Positions 1 to 8,154 of a stretch of 64,000 nucleotides of DNA are shown one piece after another. Origin of the DNA: Azolla caroliniana (taxonomy: Eukaryota > Polypodiophyta); the NCBI GenBank assembly GCA_043228905.1, contig JBHGNT010000002.1:20894001-20958000 (forward strand), given 5' to 3'. Below the pieces are notes generated by a model. The model saw only the letters and a list, made by a program, of their open reading frames with translations. It did not search any database and was not told where the DNA came from. A program made the position numbers and the translations under genes. Each line of letters opens with the position of its first letter. Within the stretch, counting starts at the first letter, position 1.

Positions 1-928
1 AAAGCATGTCGGCCATGGCGTTGTCCTTCCTGGAGATGTGCCATATCTCCAGATTTAGGGACTTGATGTACGCGATCCACTTGAGCATTGCCAGGTTCGG
101 AGTCGCGCATAACGAGAATCGGTAGGTAGTCCGTCTCGATTTTTACTTCCGTCCCTATAAGATAATCTTTGTCGGCCTTAACCGCCGAAACGATACCCCA
201 TAGTTCGCACTTAACTTGGGCATATCCTCGCTGTCACTCACTGAGAACCTTCGCCCCAAATCGGACCTGGAACCGCTCGTCACTCTCGTCCTCTTGATTG
301 ATCACCCATCCGATTCCGGTCGGGCTTGTGTCAACGGTTACGTAGATGGGGACCTCCTTGCCGTAGACCGCCTTCCTGAGAGCCGGTGCTGCGGTAAGCG
401 CCTCGTTCAGTCTCCGGACCGACTCCGTATGCTCCTTGCCCCATTCAAATTTGCGCCCCTTCTTCAGCAACCCGTAAGGTGGTTCCGCGACGTGTGCGTA
501 GTGTGGAATCCAAATGTGGTAAAATGCGCACAGACCCAAGAACCTCTGCACTTCCGTAACCGACTTGCACTCTTCCTTCATTACGGAGATGGCTTCTATC
601 TTTGCTGGAGACGGTTTCCGGCTGTAGGGACCGCACAGGTGACCGACCACTAGGATCTCTGATTGGCCGAATGCCGATTTCTCCCTAGAGAAGGTGAGCT
701 GCGCGTCCTCTAGCCTTTGTAGCACCTTCTCGCAGCCATTAATGTGGTCCGCTACGAACCTCCGGCATCCGTCTGGCCCAACTGCCTCGTCCTTATCCTC
801 CACCGGACATCCTTTGATCAGGATGTCATCTAGGAATGGCATGGTGATGTCCGGGATGCAGTCCCTCAACACCTTGTTCATCGCATTCAACATGTGCGCC
901 ACCGAGTTCATCCCTCCTTGCGGCAGGG
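1..928 (-). pseudogene. Element A pol, distal part: RT thumb and RNase H
   Basis: This is the downstream part of the polymerase of element A, a Ty3/gypsy retrotransposon on the minus strand. The frame 911-234 carries the reverse transcriptase FLDD motif (MPFLDDILIKG), the RT/RNase H linker (RFLGLCAFYHIW) and the start of RNase H (VTVDTSPTGIGW). At 231-233 an in-frame TGA replaces an arginine codon seen in sister copies. A frameshift lies near position 115-125, after which RNase H sequence (CATPNLAMLKWIAYIKSLN) continues in another frame to the window edge. The reading at 924-928 is cut by element B and resumes at 13973. The product is certainly non-functional. Integrase and the second LTR of A lie left of the window. 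Confidence 0.9.
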
Positions 929-1118
929 TGTCAGAACCAAGGATAAAAGATAGAGTGATGGAAGAAGGATATTAGAGAACACGAGAAGAAAGGAACCAAA
1001 TACTAAGAGAAGAATGGATGTATAAGATAGAGAAAGAAAGAGAATGGATACAAGATATATAATGAGAGCTAAAGATTGGTGTTGATTCGAATTGATTTGA
1101 GAATACATGTATGCCCTT

Positions 1119-1214
1119 ATTTATAGGTTCCTATAGAATAGCTTAGAGATTTCTAGAATGTTCTAGAATGTTCTAGACCTAGAATGCTCTAGGACATTCT
1201 AGAACATTCTAGAA
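1119..1214 (-). promoter_or_regulatory. LTR promoter of B: TATA box with heat-shock-element array
   Basis: Reading the minus strand, TATAAATA lies at 1126-1119. About 25 bp upstream (1151-1177) is a run of alternating TTC and GAA triplets spaced by two bases: TTC, GAA, TTC, GAA, TTC. A second block of four such triplets is at 1197-1214. This is the consensus arrangement of a heat-shock factor binding site (nGAAnnTTCnnGAAn). Heat-inducible LTR retrotransposons with such sites are known in plants, for example ONSEN in Arabidopsis. Heat response here is inferred from motif and position only. Confidence 0.75.
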
Positions 1215-1283
1215 TAATCTAGAGTTTTTACAATAATCAATGTAATACAAGAAGTAGCTTTTATTGTTTCATATAACAATAAA

Positions 1284-1342
1284 CTATCTTAATGGTTGAA
1301 GTTTTCAAGTATGGATTACAAGGTTCGAGGTTCAAGTCCGGG
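1284..1342 (+). other. tRNA-like (box A/box B) stretch inside B LTR
   Basis: CTATCTTAATGGTTGA at 1284 resembles a degenerate pol III box A. GGTTCAAGTCC at 1329-1339 matches the box B consensus. The spacing is tRNA-like. It lies on the strand opposite to the element's sense. No complete cloverleaf is evident, so I do not call it a tRNA gene. Confidence 0.45.
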
Positions 1343-1373
1343 TGACGCCATAAATGGTCATGTGTTCATGACA

Positions 1374-1388
1374 TTATCCCTCCTTCGA
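1374..1388 (-). other. Polypurine tract of element B
   Basis: On the minus strand a purine-rich run (CGAAGGAGGGATAA) directly precedes the LTR start. This is the expected primer for plus-strand DNA synthesis. The integrase reading frame appears originally to have run through it into the LTR before stopping. Confidence 0.75.
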
Positions 1389-1795
1389 GAACGCTGTCGT
1401 GAAGATCCGTCACTACGCGCGGATCGTGAGGCGGAACTGCCGGGGTTCTGGACCAGAAGGATTTAGAGTCGATACAAGCTTTGGCGAGAAAGTACTTAAG
1501 ATAGATTGGGAAAGAGAGAAGATGAGATTACACGATTGATTTGATAACGAATTCCTTCTTCTTAATTTTCATAAAAAAAAACCGTGTTTTTCTCCTCCCC
1601 CTTCCCTCTTTTATAGATGCTCTCATGCATATGATGCATGTGAGGGTACAAGACATGCATAAATTGCATGTTTGCCATTTGGCGCTTAAGTATTACATGT
1701 GGTGCATGCTAACCATGTCACTCACTTTAGCACTCATGGATGAGAATTTACATGTAAAAGTACAATGATAGAAATATAATTTCAACTAAATACTA

Positions 1796-1862
1796 TGGCT
1801 TAATGGTAAGCCATTTGACTCCTAACTTGGAGGTGCAAGGTTCGAATCCATACTTGCCCTCC
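1796..1862 (+). other. tRNA-like module in C LTR (left copy)
   Basis: TGGCTTAATGG at 1796-1806 is a near-consensus pol III box A. GGTTCGAATCC at 1839-1849 is a perfect box B, 33 bp downstream. A D-stem (GGC/GCC) and a short anticodon-like stem (CTCC/GGAG) can be drawn. A hairpin GGAGG-T-GCAAG (1829-1839) pairs with CTTGC-CCTCC (1853-1862). The acceptor stem does not form, so this is tRNA-derived or tRNA-like sequence rather than a working tRNA. Confidence 0.6.
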
Positions 1863-1901
1863 TTGTATATGTATATATTTTTATATATTTATTTTATCTA
1901 G

Positions 1902-1975
1902 TCGCCGGTTCGCTGGATACCGCCGCCGGATGCCGACGCCGGCAATACCGACGCCGACGCCGGATTGCGGTCGGA
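1902..1975. repeat. GCCG-rich degenerate minisatellite in C LTR (left)
   Basis: Imperfect repeats of CGCCGGATGCCGA-like units. The right LTR copy (8668-8781) has about 50 bp more, which accounts for nearly all of the length difference between the two LTRs. Confidence 0.8.
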
Positions 1976-2373
1976 TCACCGGCTCCATCGCCGGTCTGGT
2001 TTTGGTTGGCCAAAACCCTTTTCGAGTAGCTAGCCACCTCCACTCTAAGTTCAAGTTACCTTGAACTCTCTATGCTCCACACATAGACACAAAGATAATA
2101 TCTTTTGCTCCACCTTATATATGATGAGAGCCGTATTTGTCGTGCCTATGTGGGATATCTCACAATTTTCTCTTTTGTTTTCACAAACTTTACACCCTCA
2201 TATCTTGACATTTAGTTGTCCATTTCTCGTGTAATAAAGTGCATTCGAAACCTCCATCATTTTGTACTTAGATATTAAAAATGTTATCTTCACAATTATT
2301 GTATTACATGATTCATACTCGATTTTGTACGTTTTATGGGATTTTCACACTATTGCCGAAAATCTTCACGACA

Positions 2374-2388
2374 TCCACCCCCACCAAA
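2374..2388 (-). other. Polypurine tract of element C
   Basis: On the minus strand the run GGTGGGGGTGGA directly abuts the LTR start TGTCGTG. The same tract occurs at the matching place in complex H (56295 onward). Confidence 0.85.
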
Positions 2389-2445
2389 CCGCACGTCCTC
2401 CGGTACGTGCCAAGAAGAGAAGAAGTGAGATTTCGGCTACGATGA

Positions 2446-4281
2446 TCAATTAGATTCCTCCATGTCTTCATTTTCATCCGGCCTATTATATTCATCGTCG
2501 AGGTAATCGAGGTCAGGATCCTTGTCTTGTCTTTTCTTGAAAAGCTTTACTCTTTTTCCCGCAATGGGTACGGCCAACCTTGATCCGTCTAGTTCCGCAA
2601 GGTGGTATGTGGCATTATCGTTGGCACTTGTCACCACATACGACCCGAACCATCTTCTTGCGAACTTCCTTGTTGTACTATGTTGATTGTCAAGGGTGCT
2701 ATCGTAGACCAAAACCCAATCCCCTTCTTCAATCTTCTTGGGACGAAGTCGATGCGTGTTGTCGAACCGAACTTTGTTCTTTACTCGGGCTGCCTTCATC
2801 ATCTTTCGCGCTTTTTCTAAATCTTCAGGTCTTCTTTCAAGTTGCCTTATCCGCGCCGCTAATAACTCTTCTCGGCTCATCTCGTTCTCCCACGGTATCG
2901 CTACCCATGAGGCGATCGTCCTTTCGATGGGCATAATCGGCTTTTGTCCATACATAAGCTCCGTCGGCATATACCCTGTCACCGAGCTATGTGTCGTTCT
3001 ATCAGCCCACAAGGCATAAGGTAATAGTCGTGGCCAATTCCCGACTCGACCGTTGCATGCCCGTACGATGGCTTTAACGATAGGTCCATGCCCTCGCTCG
3101 ATCTTCCCATTTGCTTCCGGATTGTAGGCAGTCGTGAGGGAGAGCTTCACGCCTAGTCTTTCGAAGAGCTCCGTCGCTTCGTGCGCGTCCAACTCCCCTC
3201 GGTCGGCCACTATCTTCCCTACACATCCATATCGGCAAACAACATCTTCAAGTAAAAATTTACAAATGGCTGAAGTCGTCTTATTTGTCAAGGCTCGTCC
3301 TTCCACTTGATTTGTCAAGTCTTCCCTTGCGAGCGCTAAGTACTTCATTTGTCCCACTCCCATTGGCATCGAGACCAGATCCACCATCCATTTGAAGTGT
3401 ATGGTGAGTGGGTATGTCGGCTTTAACTCATCACGATGACGTATATTTGAATATACTTGGCAAGTTTCGCATGTGGACACGAAATGGAGTACATCTTTGT
3501 ACATGCTTGGCCACCAGTACTTCTCCTTCAACTTTTCGAACGTCGCCCATGTTCCTCTATGACCTGCCCAAGCACTCTCGTGGAATTCGGTCATCAGCGT
3601 CTCTTGTTCTTCTTTCTTTACCACCACTCGACGTGGTATTCCTGTCCTTCTTTTTGGATGTCGCCAAAGGAATCCTCCCTTCAAGAAGTATCGGTAAGCT
3701 TTCTTTCGGATTCGTAGGGCCTCCTCCTTTGTTAACGAAGTATCTGTCGTCAATGTTCTTAGGAATCTACCGATGAGTAACCATTCTCCTTCGTACTCGT
3801 TCTCGTTGAAGGCGTGGAGGGTTTGCGTGTCCTGGTCTTCCGCCGAAAATCGAGCCATCTTGAAGAAGTCGAGGGCGACATCTTCATCTTCCGAAACCAT
3901 GTTACTTCCATTTGAAAATCTTGCCCTCGACAGCATGTTAGCCATGGCGTTCTTCTTCCCTGCGATGTGACGGATCTCTGGGTTTAAAGACTTGATGTAG
4001 GCGATCCACCTTAGCATAGCAAGATCTGGGGTCGCACATCCCGAGACCATTCCGAGAATTGGGAGACAATCTGTCTCTATTATCACTTCTGACCCGATCA
4101 GGTAATCTTTGTCCGTCTTCACTGCCGACACAATACCCCAAAGTTCCCGCTTGACTTGGGCATATCTTTGTTGCTGTTCGCTAAGAACCTTTGCTCCGAA
4201 CCGGACGGCATATCGCGCATTATCTTCACCTTCTTGATTGATGACCCACCCGATTTCGGTTGGGCTCGTATCTACGGTCAC
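2446..4281 (-). pseudogene. Element C pol: RNase H C-terminal part and integrase
   Basis: An open frame of 611 codons. It begins in RNase H (VDTSPTEIGW, then RELWGIVSAVK, IETDCLPILG and NAMANML) and continues into integrase. The zinc-binding HHCC part is seen as FHESAWAGHRGTW followed by CETCQ. The DDE core is present: MVDLVSMP (first Asp), VADRGELDA (second Asp) and NGKIERGHG (Glu). A GPY/F-type C-terminal module (RRWFGSYVV, in which GPY reads GSY) follows. There is no chromodomain. The tail is acidic and ends just before the polypurine tract. The frame is separated from the upstream RT by a 1-bp indel near 4312, so it is not translated as part of an intact Pol. Confidence 0.92.
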
Positions 4282-4925
4282 GTAAATTGGTTTCCCTTCG
4301 GCATAGTCGGCCTTAGTGCCGGAGCTTCAAGAAGCAGTTTCTTTAATCTTCGCATCGCCTCTGTGTGCTCGTCTCGCCATTCGAACTTTATTCTTTTCTT
4401 TAGTAGTCCATATAACGGTTCGGCCACATGAGCGTAGTGAGGAATCCATATATGATAAAACGCGCACGCTCCAAGGAACCTTCGAACCTCCGTTTGGTTT
4501 TCGCATTCTTCTTTCATGTCTTGGATTGCGTTCACTTTGGATGGCGAGGGCTTCCGGCCGTATGCTCCACACAAGTGACCTACCACCAAGATCTTCGGTT
4601 GCCCGAATGCGAATTTTTCTCCCGAAAATGTCAAATTCGCATCTTCGAGCCTTTGAAGCACCTTCTCGCAAACTTTCATATGATCCGCAATGAACTTCCT
4701 ACAACCTTCCTTATCTTTCGATTCATCTTTCTCCTCATCTGAACATCCTTTTATCGGAATATCATCCAAGAATGGCATCGTGATGTCCGGAATGCAATCC
4801 TTCAAGACTTTATTCATGGCATTCACCATATCAGCCACCGAGTTCGTTGCGCCTTGGGGTAAGGTACACATCCGCACAAGCCTGATCGGAGTCCTCATGG
4901 TTGTAATGTCCCGACTGTCGATCGC
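4278..4925 (-). pseudogene. Element C pol: RT palm/thumb and RNase H start
   Basis: This frame carries RT after the deletion point. It includes VRMCTLPQGATNSV, the catalytic FLDD loop (MPFLDDIPIKG) and the connection to RNase H (RRFLGACAFYHIW). Compared with element G, about 29 bp coding GDLYSGYDQ-like residues are missing near 4925. This removes the first catalytic aspartate region of RT and shifts the frame, so the RT is dead. Confidence 0.9.
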
Positions 4926-5893
4926 CAATGGAGTAGATGGACCGGCCCGCAAACGCTTCGGCAAATTCGTCCACGCTCGGACCGATTCCGGCATTTCGAA
5001 TTGTCACCTTGTTGACGGGTTGAAGATCTTGGATGAATCGCAATGATCCATTCTTCTTCGGCACCGTGAACCACCTATTGGAATAAGGAGCATTCGACGG
5101 TTCTAGAATTCCCATACTCACCTTCTCCTTTAAGAGCTCGATCCGCTTCGGAAGGTGTGCTCTCGGAACTGGTATCGGTTTCAAATTCCAAGGCACATGA
5201 GGCACCATGAAGATCACCATTGGCTCTATAACCTTTGGGTCGGCGCATCCGATTTCTCGTGGGAAGAATGCGAAAGCTTTCCCATGTCTCTCAAGCATAT
5301 CGCGAAACATTTGCTCCTCTTCAGGGAGAAGGAAATCCTCCTTTCCAACTCGTAGCTTCCCCTTCGTCTCTTTGGTGAAGTCATGACCTATCTTCTTCGG
5401 ATCTCTTAAGCTTGGATCGTTAGCGACTTCCTTCATCTTTTGCCAGCTATCTTCCGGTAGCGGAACCGCAACTGGCTCGATCTTCTTATCCACTGTTTTA
5501 TATTTCGTGTTGATGTCAGCTTCATTCATCGAGATGCCACGGCGGTATTCATCGATGATAGCGTACATGTTGACGGAGTTAACCGAAATCACGCATTGGT
5601 TGTGAAGATAGCTCAAGTCCACGACGTCCTCGATTTCGCCGATGGTGTCGTTAAATGAGGCTTCTTCCATAATATGAGTCACGAACTCCCCTTCTTCTAT
5701 TATGTTCTCTTCTTTCAGCATCTTCTCGAATTCTTGTATCCGGTTCTTGTGCTTCTTGTCGGGTAGAACTAGTTTACATGCGCCACTAGGTGTGACACAT
5801 GTTGCTTCTCCTTGCAATCCACACGCTCTTCTTTCTTGTGGGGTCTTGTGATTGCTCGAACTATTTGTGCCCCATGCTTCAATAGTCCGCTCT
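4926..5893 (-). pseudogene. Element C pol: N-terminal region and RT fingers
   Basis: This frame is entered from the protease by the presumed -1 shift at 5892-5898. It begins LERTIEAWG, runs through a family-specific acidic linker, then RT fingers (VPWNLKPIPVPRAH, WFTVPKKNGSLRFIQDL, PVNKVTIRN) up to the deletion near 4925. No methionine is needed at its start if it is made by frameshifting. Confidence 0.88.
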
Positions 5894-5900
5894 AAAAATC
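5890..5900 (-). promoter_or_regulatory. Candidate -1 ribosomal frameshift site, Pro/Pol of C
   Basis: The sense strand reads GGATTTTTAGAGC. The zero frame is GAT TTT TAG. Slipping back one T keeps Phe pairing on TTT and opens the long Pol frame (TTA GAG CGG). The same sequence with the same frame relation occurs in G (36229), A (14996) and H (59770). Confidence 0.65.
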
Positions 5901-6722
5901 CGAGGATTCGCCTCCGAGACTATCTCGATTCCTTTCATGATTGGCTCGCACTGTAAGGAATTGGACCGATATTTGGTTGTCAAGACTCTTTATTCGTGCG
6001 AAGGCTGCTCCATTATCGAACACTTTGGTCTCCATCCGAGATGATGTGATATAAGGTTGCCCTAGGATGACAGGATGCGACGCCGATTCTTGTACGAAGA
6101 AGTGTTGATCCATCTCCACATCCCCGATCGTGACTTTGACATTGGGACAAGCTCCGTACAAGTCCTCCGTAGACTTTGTTGCCGCGCGAATCTTCCATCC
6201 GTGGTTTGTATTGATTGTCCATCTTCCCTTTTTGTAGAAGTCGGTTGACATGAGGTTGATCTCTGAGCCGTGGTCGATCAAGGCTACGACGGTCTCTCTC
6301 TTCTCCCCGATCTTCACCGGCGTCTTCGTTGTTGCTCGTGCCCAATGAGGTCGAGTGTAGTGGCTGTCCACCATATCTTCATCGATTTCGTCTCTTGCCA
6401 TCGTTATGGCATTCGTTTTTGCTTTTTGCGGCTTCTCTTCTTCCTCGTCTGATTGTTGTCTCTTTCTCTTCACAAGGTCCACGATCGTGTCATGGAACTC
6501 CTTCTTCGTAATGCCAAGCAATTCCCTCAAGGACAAAGTTACGTGGCTATCAAGAACTCGTTCTTCGAGAATCTTCTTTAGGTCCGTTGTCTGCTCTATG
6601 TCCGACCTTAGCTTATAGGTAGGTATAGTCCTTGTCCTCCGAGTGGGGTCTTCGACACCAACCTTCACGGGCCGAACCGTTTCTTCAACTCGTATGCTTG
6701 GCTCCCCTTTTCGGCTTGATTC
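5892..6722 (-). CDS. Element C protease region (Pro)
   Basis: It is in the same frame as Gag after a single TGA at 6723-6725, so Gag-Pro was originally one reading frame. The retropepsin-like core shows VVALIDHGSEINLMS, with His where DTG/DSG proteases have Thr/Ser, and the second conserved strand HPVILGQPYI. Upstream is a conserved linker (DLKKILEERVLDS, SLRELLGITKKEFHD). The frame ends TTT-TAG at a T-run shared by all copies of the family (see the frameshift finding). Cleavage activity of a DHG enzyme is not known to me. Confidence 0.85.
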   Translation of the reverse strand, partial: ESSRKGEPSIRVEETVRPVKVGVEDPTRRTRTIPTYKLRSDIEQTTDLKKILEERVLDSHVTLSLRELLGITKKEFHDTIVDLVKRKRQQSDEEEEKPQKAKTNAITMARDEIDEDMVDSHYTRPHWARATTKTPVKIGEKRETVVALIDHGSEINLMSTDFYKKGRWTINTNHGWKIRAATKSTEDLYGACPNVKVTIGDVEMDQHFFVQESASHPVILGQPYITSSRMETKVFDNGAAFARIKSLDNQISVQFLTVRANHERNRDSLGGESSDF

Positions 6723-8093
6723 TCATTCCTCCGTTTGTAAAGGTTGACTCGTCTCCGTATCGTCCTTCTTTTTCGCGTTCCTTGTTTCATGTCTTTTTGA
6801 TGGGCCTTGCTCTTCTATTCTCTTTCTCTTTTCTTCGACGAACACCTCGTGGTTGTCGCACATCACCTCTGCGAGTCTGGTGTTGTCGTCCACCGGATCC
6901 GACCACCCGGTTATGCTTTGCACGTTTCGGTCCGCAAGCTCTACCTCGTTCGATGTGACTTTTCCCTTCTCATATTCGAGAACGGAAGTCCAAAACTTTG
7001 CTCCCGCTCTAGTAGCTTCAGTCTTGTCTTTCCCGACTCTTATTCCGGCCGACGCAGCATAGTGCATTGCATCCACATGAGTCGCATCGGCATCCTCCAT
7101 AGATTTCTTCATTCCTCCTCTTCCGAAATTCACCCGTAGGGGTCTTCTAGTCTCGCTTGAGCAGATCATGTTGTCCTCTATGTATACGATATTTTGTCGA
7201 ATCGCCTCTCGAAGGCTCGCACAATCCCTTCTCATGTGGTCCATGCTATCGCACAACACGCATCTAAAGGGTTCTTTTCCTTTAGGGCCCCGACGATTCA
7301 TGTTGGCTAGAGTGACCTTCTCGAACTTCTTCGCTAGCTCTTCAATGATGTCGTCATCAATCTTCTTTTCTTCCACGTTACTTTGTCTCAGCGGCTCAGC
7401 TACTTTCGGCGGACTTGATTTCTCCGTGGTAGTCGGTCCCGTCAAGTCGGTGTCATCAACCCATTGGCGACGCTTGTCGAGCCTATTGCATGCCCGCTTC
7501 ACCGCAATCCAGTCCGCTACGAGCCCATTTGCTTGGGTATCATCTTCGAGAAGAGTCCCCAACTCCCGTCTATCCTTTATGTCCACGGCCTTCAAGAAGT
7601 ACAAAGTCTTGTCCTCTTCAAGCAACACTTGGTCCGTATTGGGGAGACGACTAAACATCTGGTCGAATTCGTCGTACACCCTCGAGACGCTCATCTTCTT
7701 ATTCTTCTTCTCTATCCACTTCATCAGGGCATGTCGAGTCATCCTCGTTGAGTCTTCAGTCACGAACTCCGCTAGTATCGTTTTCTCGAACTCAGACCAT
7801 GTTGTCTTTCCTTCTTGAAGCTCGATGACGCGTCTTTGGATGTTGTTGGCGACAACTCTCTTGAAGCTTGCGATTTGACGTGCCTCGGACACGTCCCTTT
7901 GATTCATCTCCCTCTTATATGCATCAAGGAACTTCGTAACGTTCCTTCCATCGAATTGGCCCTCGAGCTCTACGACACGATCGACAGCCTTCTCCACGCT
8001 CGCGTCGTTGTCCCGAGATCTCATCATTTGCTCGACGATTAGCATCATCCTTTCGAGCTCTCCTGCTTGGTTGCTTGAGGACGCCATCTCCAA
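6723..8093 (-). CDS. Element C Gag polyprotein
   Basis: A 456-codon Gag. The N-terminal two thirds are helical and capsid-like (GQFDGRNVTKFLDAYKREM, TWSEFEKTILAEF, ALMKWIEKK). One CCHC zinc knuckle, CVLCDSMDHMRRDC, sits near residue 280. The C-terminal third is family-specific and joins the protease in frame after a TGA stop at 6723-6725. Start: the ATG at 8093 lies about 36 bp downstream of the primer-binding site; a second ATG follows two codons later. The TGA replaces CGA-like or sense codons in the sister copies and may be a lesion rather than a regulated stop. Confidence 0.9.
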   Translation of the reverse strand: MEMASSSNQAGELERMMLIVEQMMRSRDNDASVEKAVDRVVELEGQFDGRNVTKFLDAYKREMNQRDVSEARQIASFKRVVANNIQRRVIELQEGKTTWSEFEKTILAEFVTEDSTRMTRHALMKWIEKKNKKMSVSRVYDEFDQMFSRLPNTDQVLLEEDKTLYFLKAVDIKDRRELGTLLEDDTQANGLVADWIAVKRACNRLDKRRQWVDDTDLTGPTTTEKSSPPKVAEPLRQSNVEEKKIDDDIIEELAKKFEKVTLANMNRRGPKGKEPFRCVLCDSMDHMRRDCASLREAIRQNIVYIEDNMICSSETRRPLRVNFGRGGMKKSMEDADATHVDAMHYAASAGIRVGKDKTEATRAGAKFWTSVLEYEKGKVTSNEVELADRNVQSITGWSDPVDDNTRLAEVMCDNHEVFVEEKRKRIEEQGPSKRHETRNAKKKDDTETSQPLQTEE

Positions 8094-8128
8094 GTATTAA
8101 TCTCGACTTGATCCTTCCTACCGCCTCT

Positions 8129-8146
8129 TTCACGTCGGGTTCACCA
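8129..8146 (-). other. Primer-binding site of C, complementary to tRNA-Trp
   Basis: The sense strand reads TGGTGAACCCGACGTGAA. Its complement, ending in ...GGGTTCACCA, matches the 3' end of plant tRNA-Trp as I remember it. It starts 8 bases inside the LTR end rather than flush with it. Confidence 0.75.
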
Positions 8147-8154
8147 CTTAATTA

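Larger units (their letters stand above)
929..1373 (-). repeat. 3' LTR of element B (445 bp)
   Basis: On the minus strand the LTR begins TGTCATGAACACATG at 1373 and ends GGTTCTGACA at 929, the canonical TG...CA form. A purine-rich tract lies immediately upstream in the sense direction. It carries its own promoter (TATA at 1126-1119 and heat-shock-like elements) and a tRNA-like stretch in U3. No second full copy exists at the other end of B, so its insertion age cannot be judged from LTR divergence. Confidence 0.88.
1395..2373 (-). repeat. 3' LTR of element C (979 bp)
   Basis: It starts TGTCGTGAAGATCC and ends ATCTTCACGACA on the plus strand, so the two ends form a short inverted repeat. The minus strand has a TATAAAAG-type box near 1612. 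U3 contains many TGCATG-type (RY-like) motifs at about 1620-1712, a tRNA-like module (1796-1862) and a GCCG-rich minisatellite (1902-1975). Confidence 0.94.

Noticed and set aside
1796-1862. True tRNA gene
   Set aside because: Box A and box B are good but the acceptor stem does not pair and the T-stem is poor. The same sequence is part of a repeated LTR.
6723-6725. Regulated stop codon between Gag and Pro in C
   Set aside because: A TGA in frame is seen only in C; the other copies read through with sense codons. It is more likely a point mutation.
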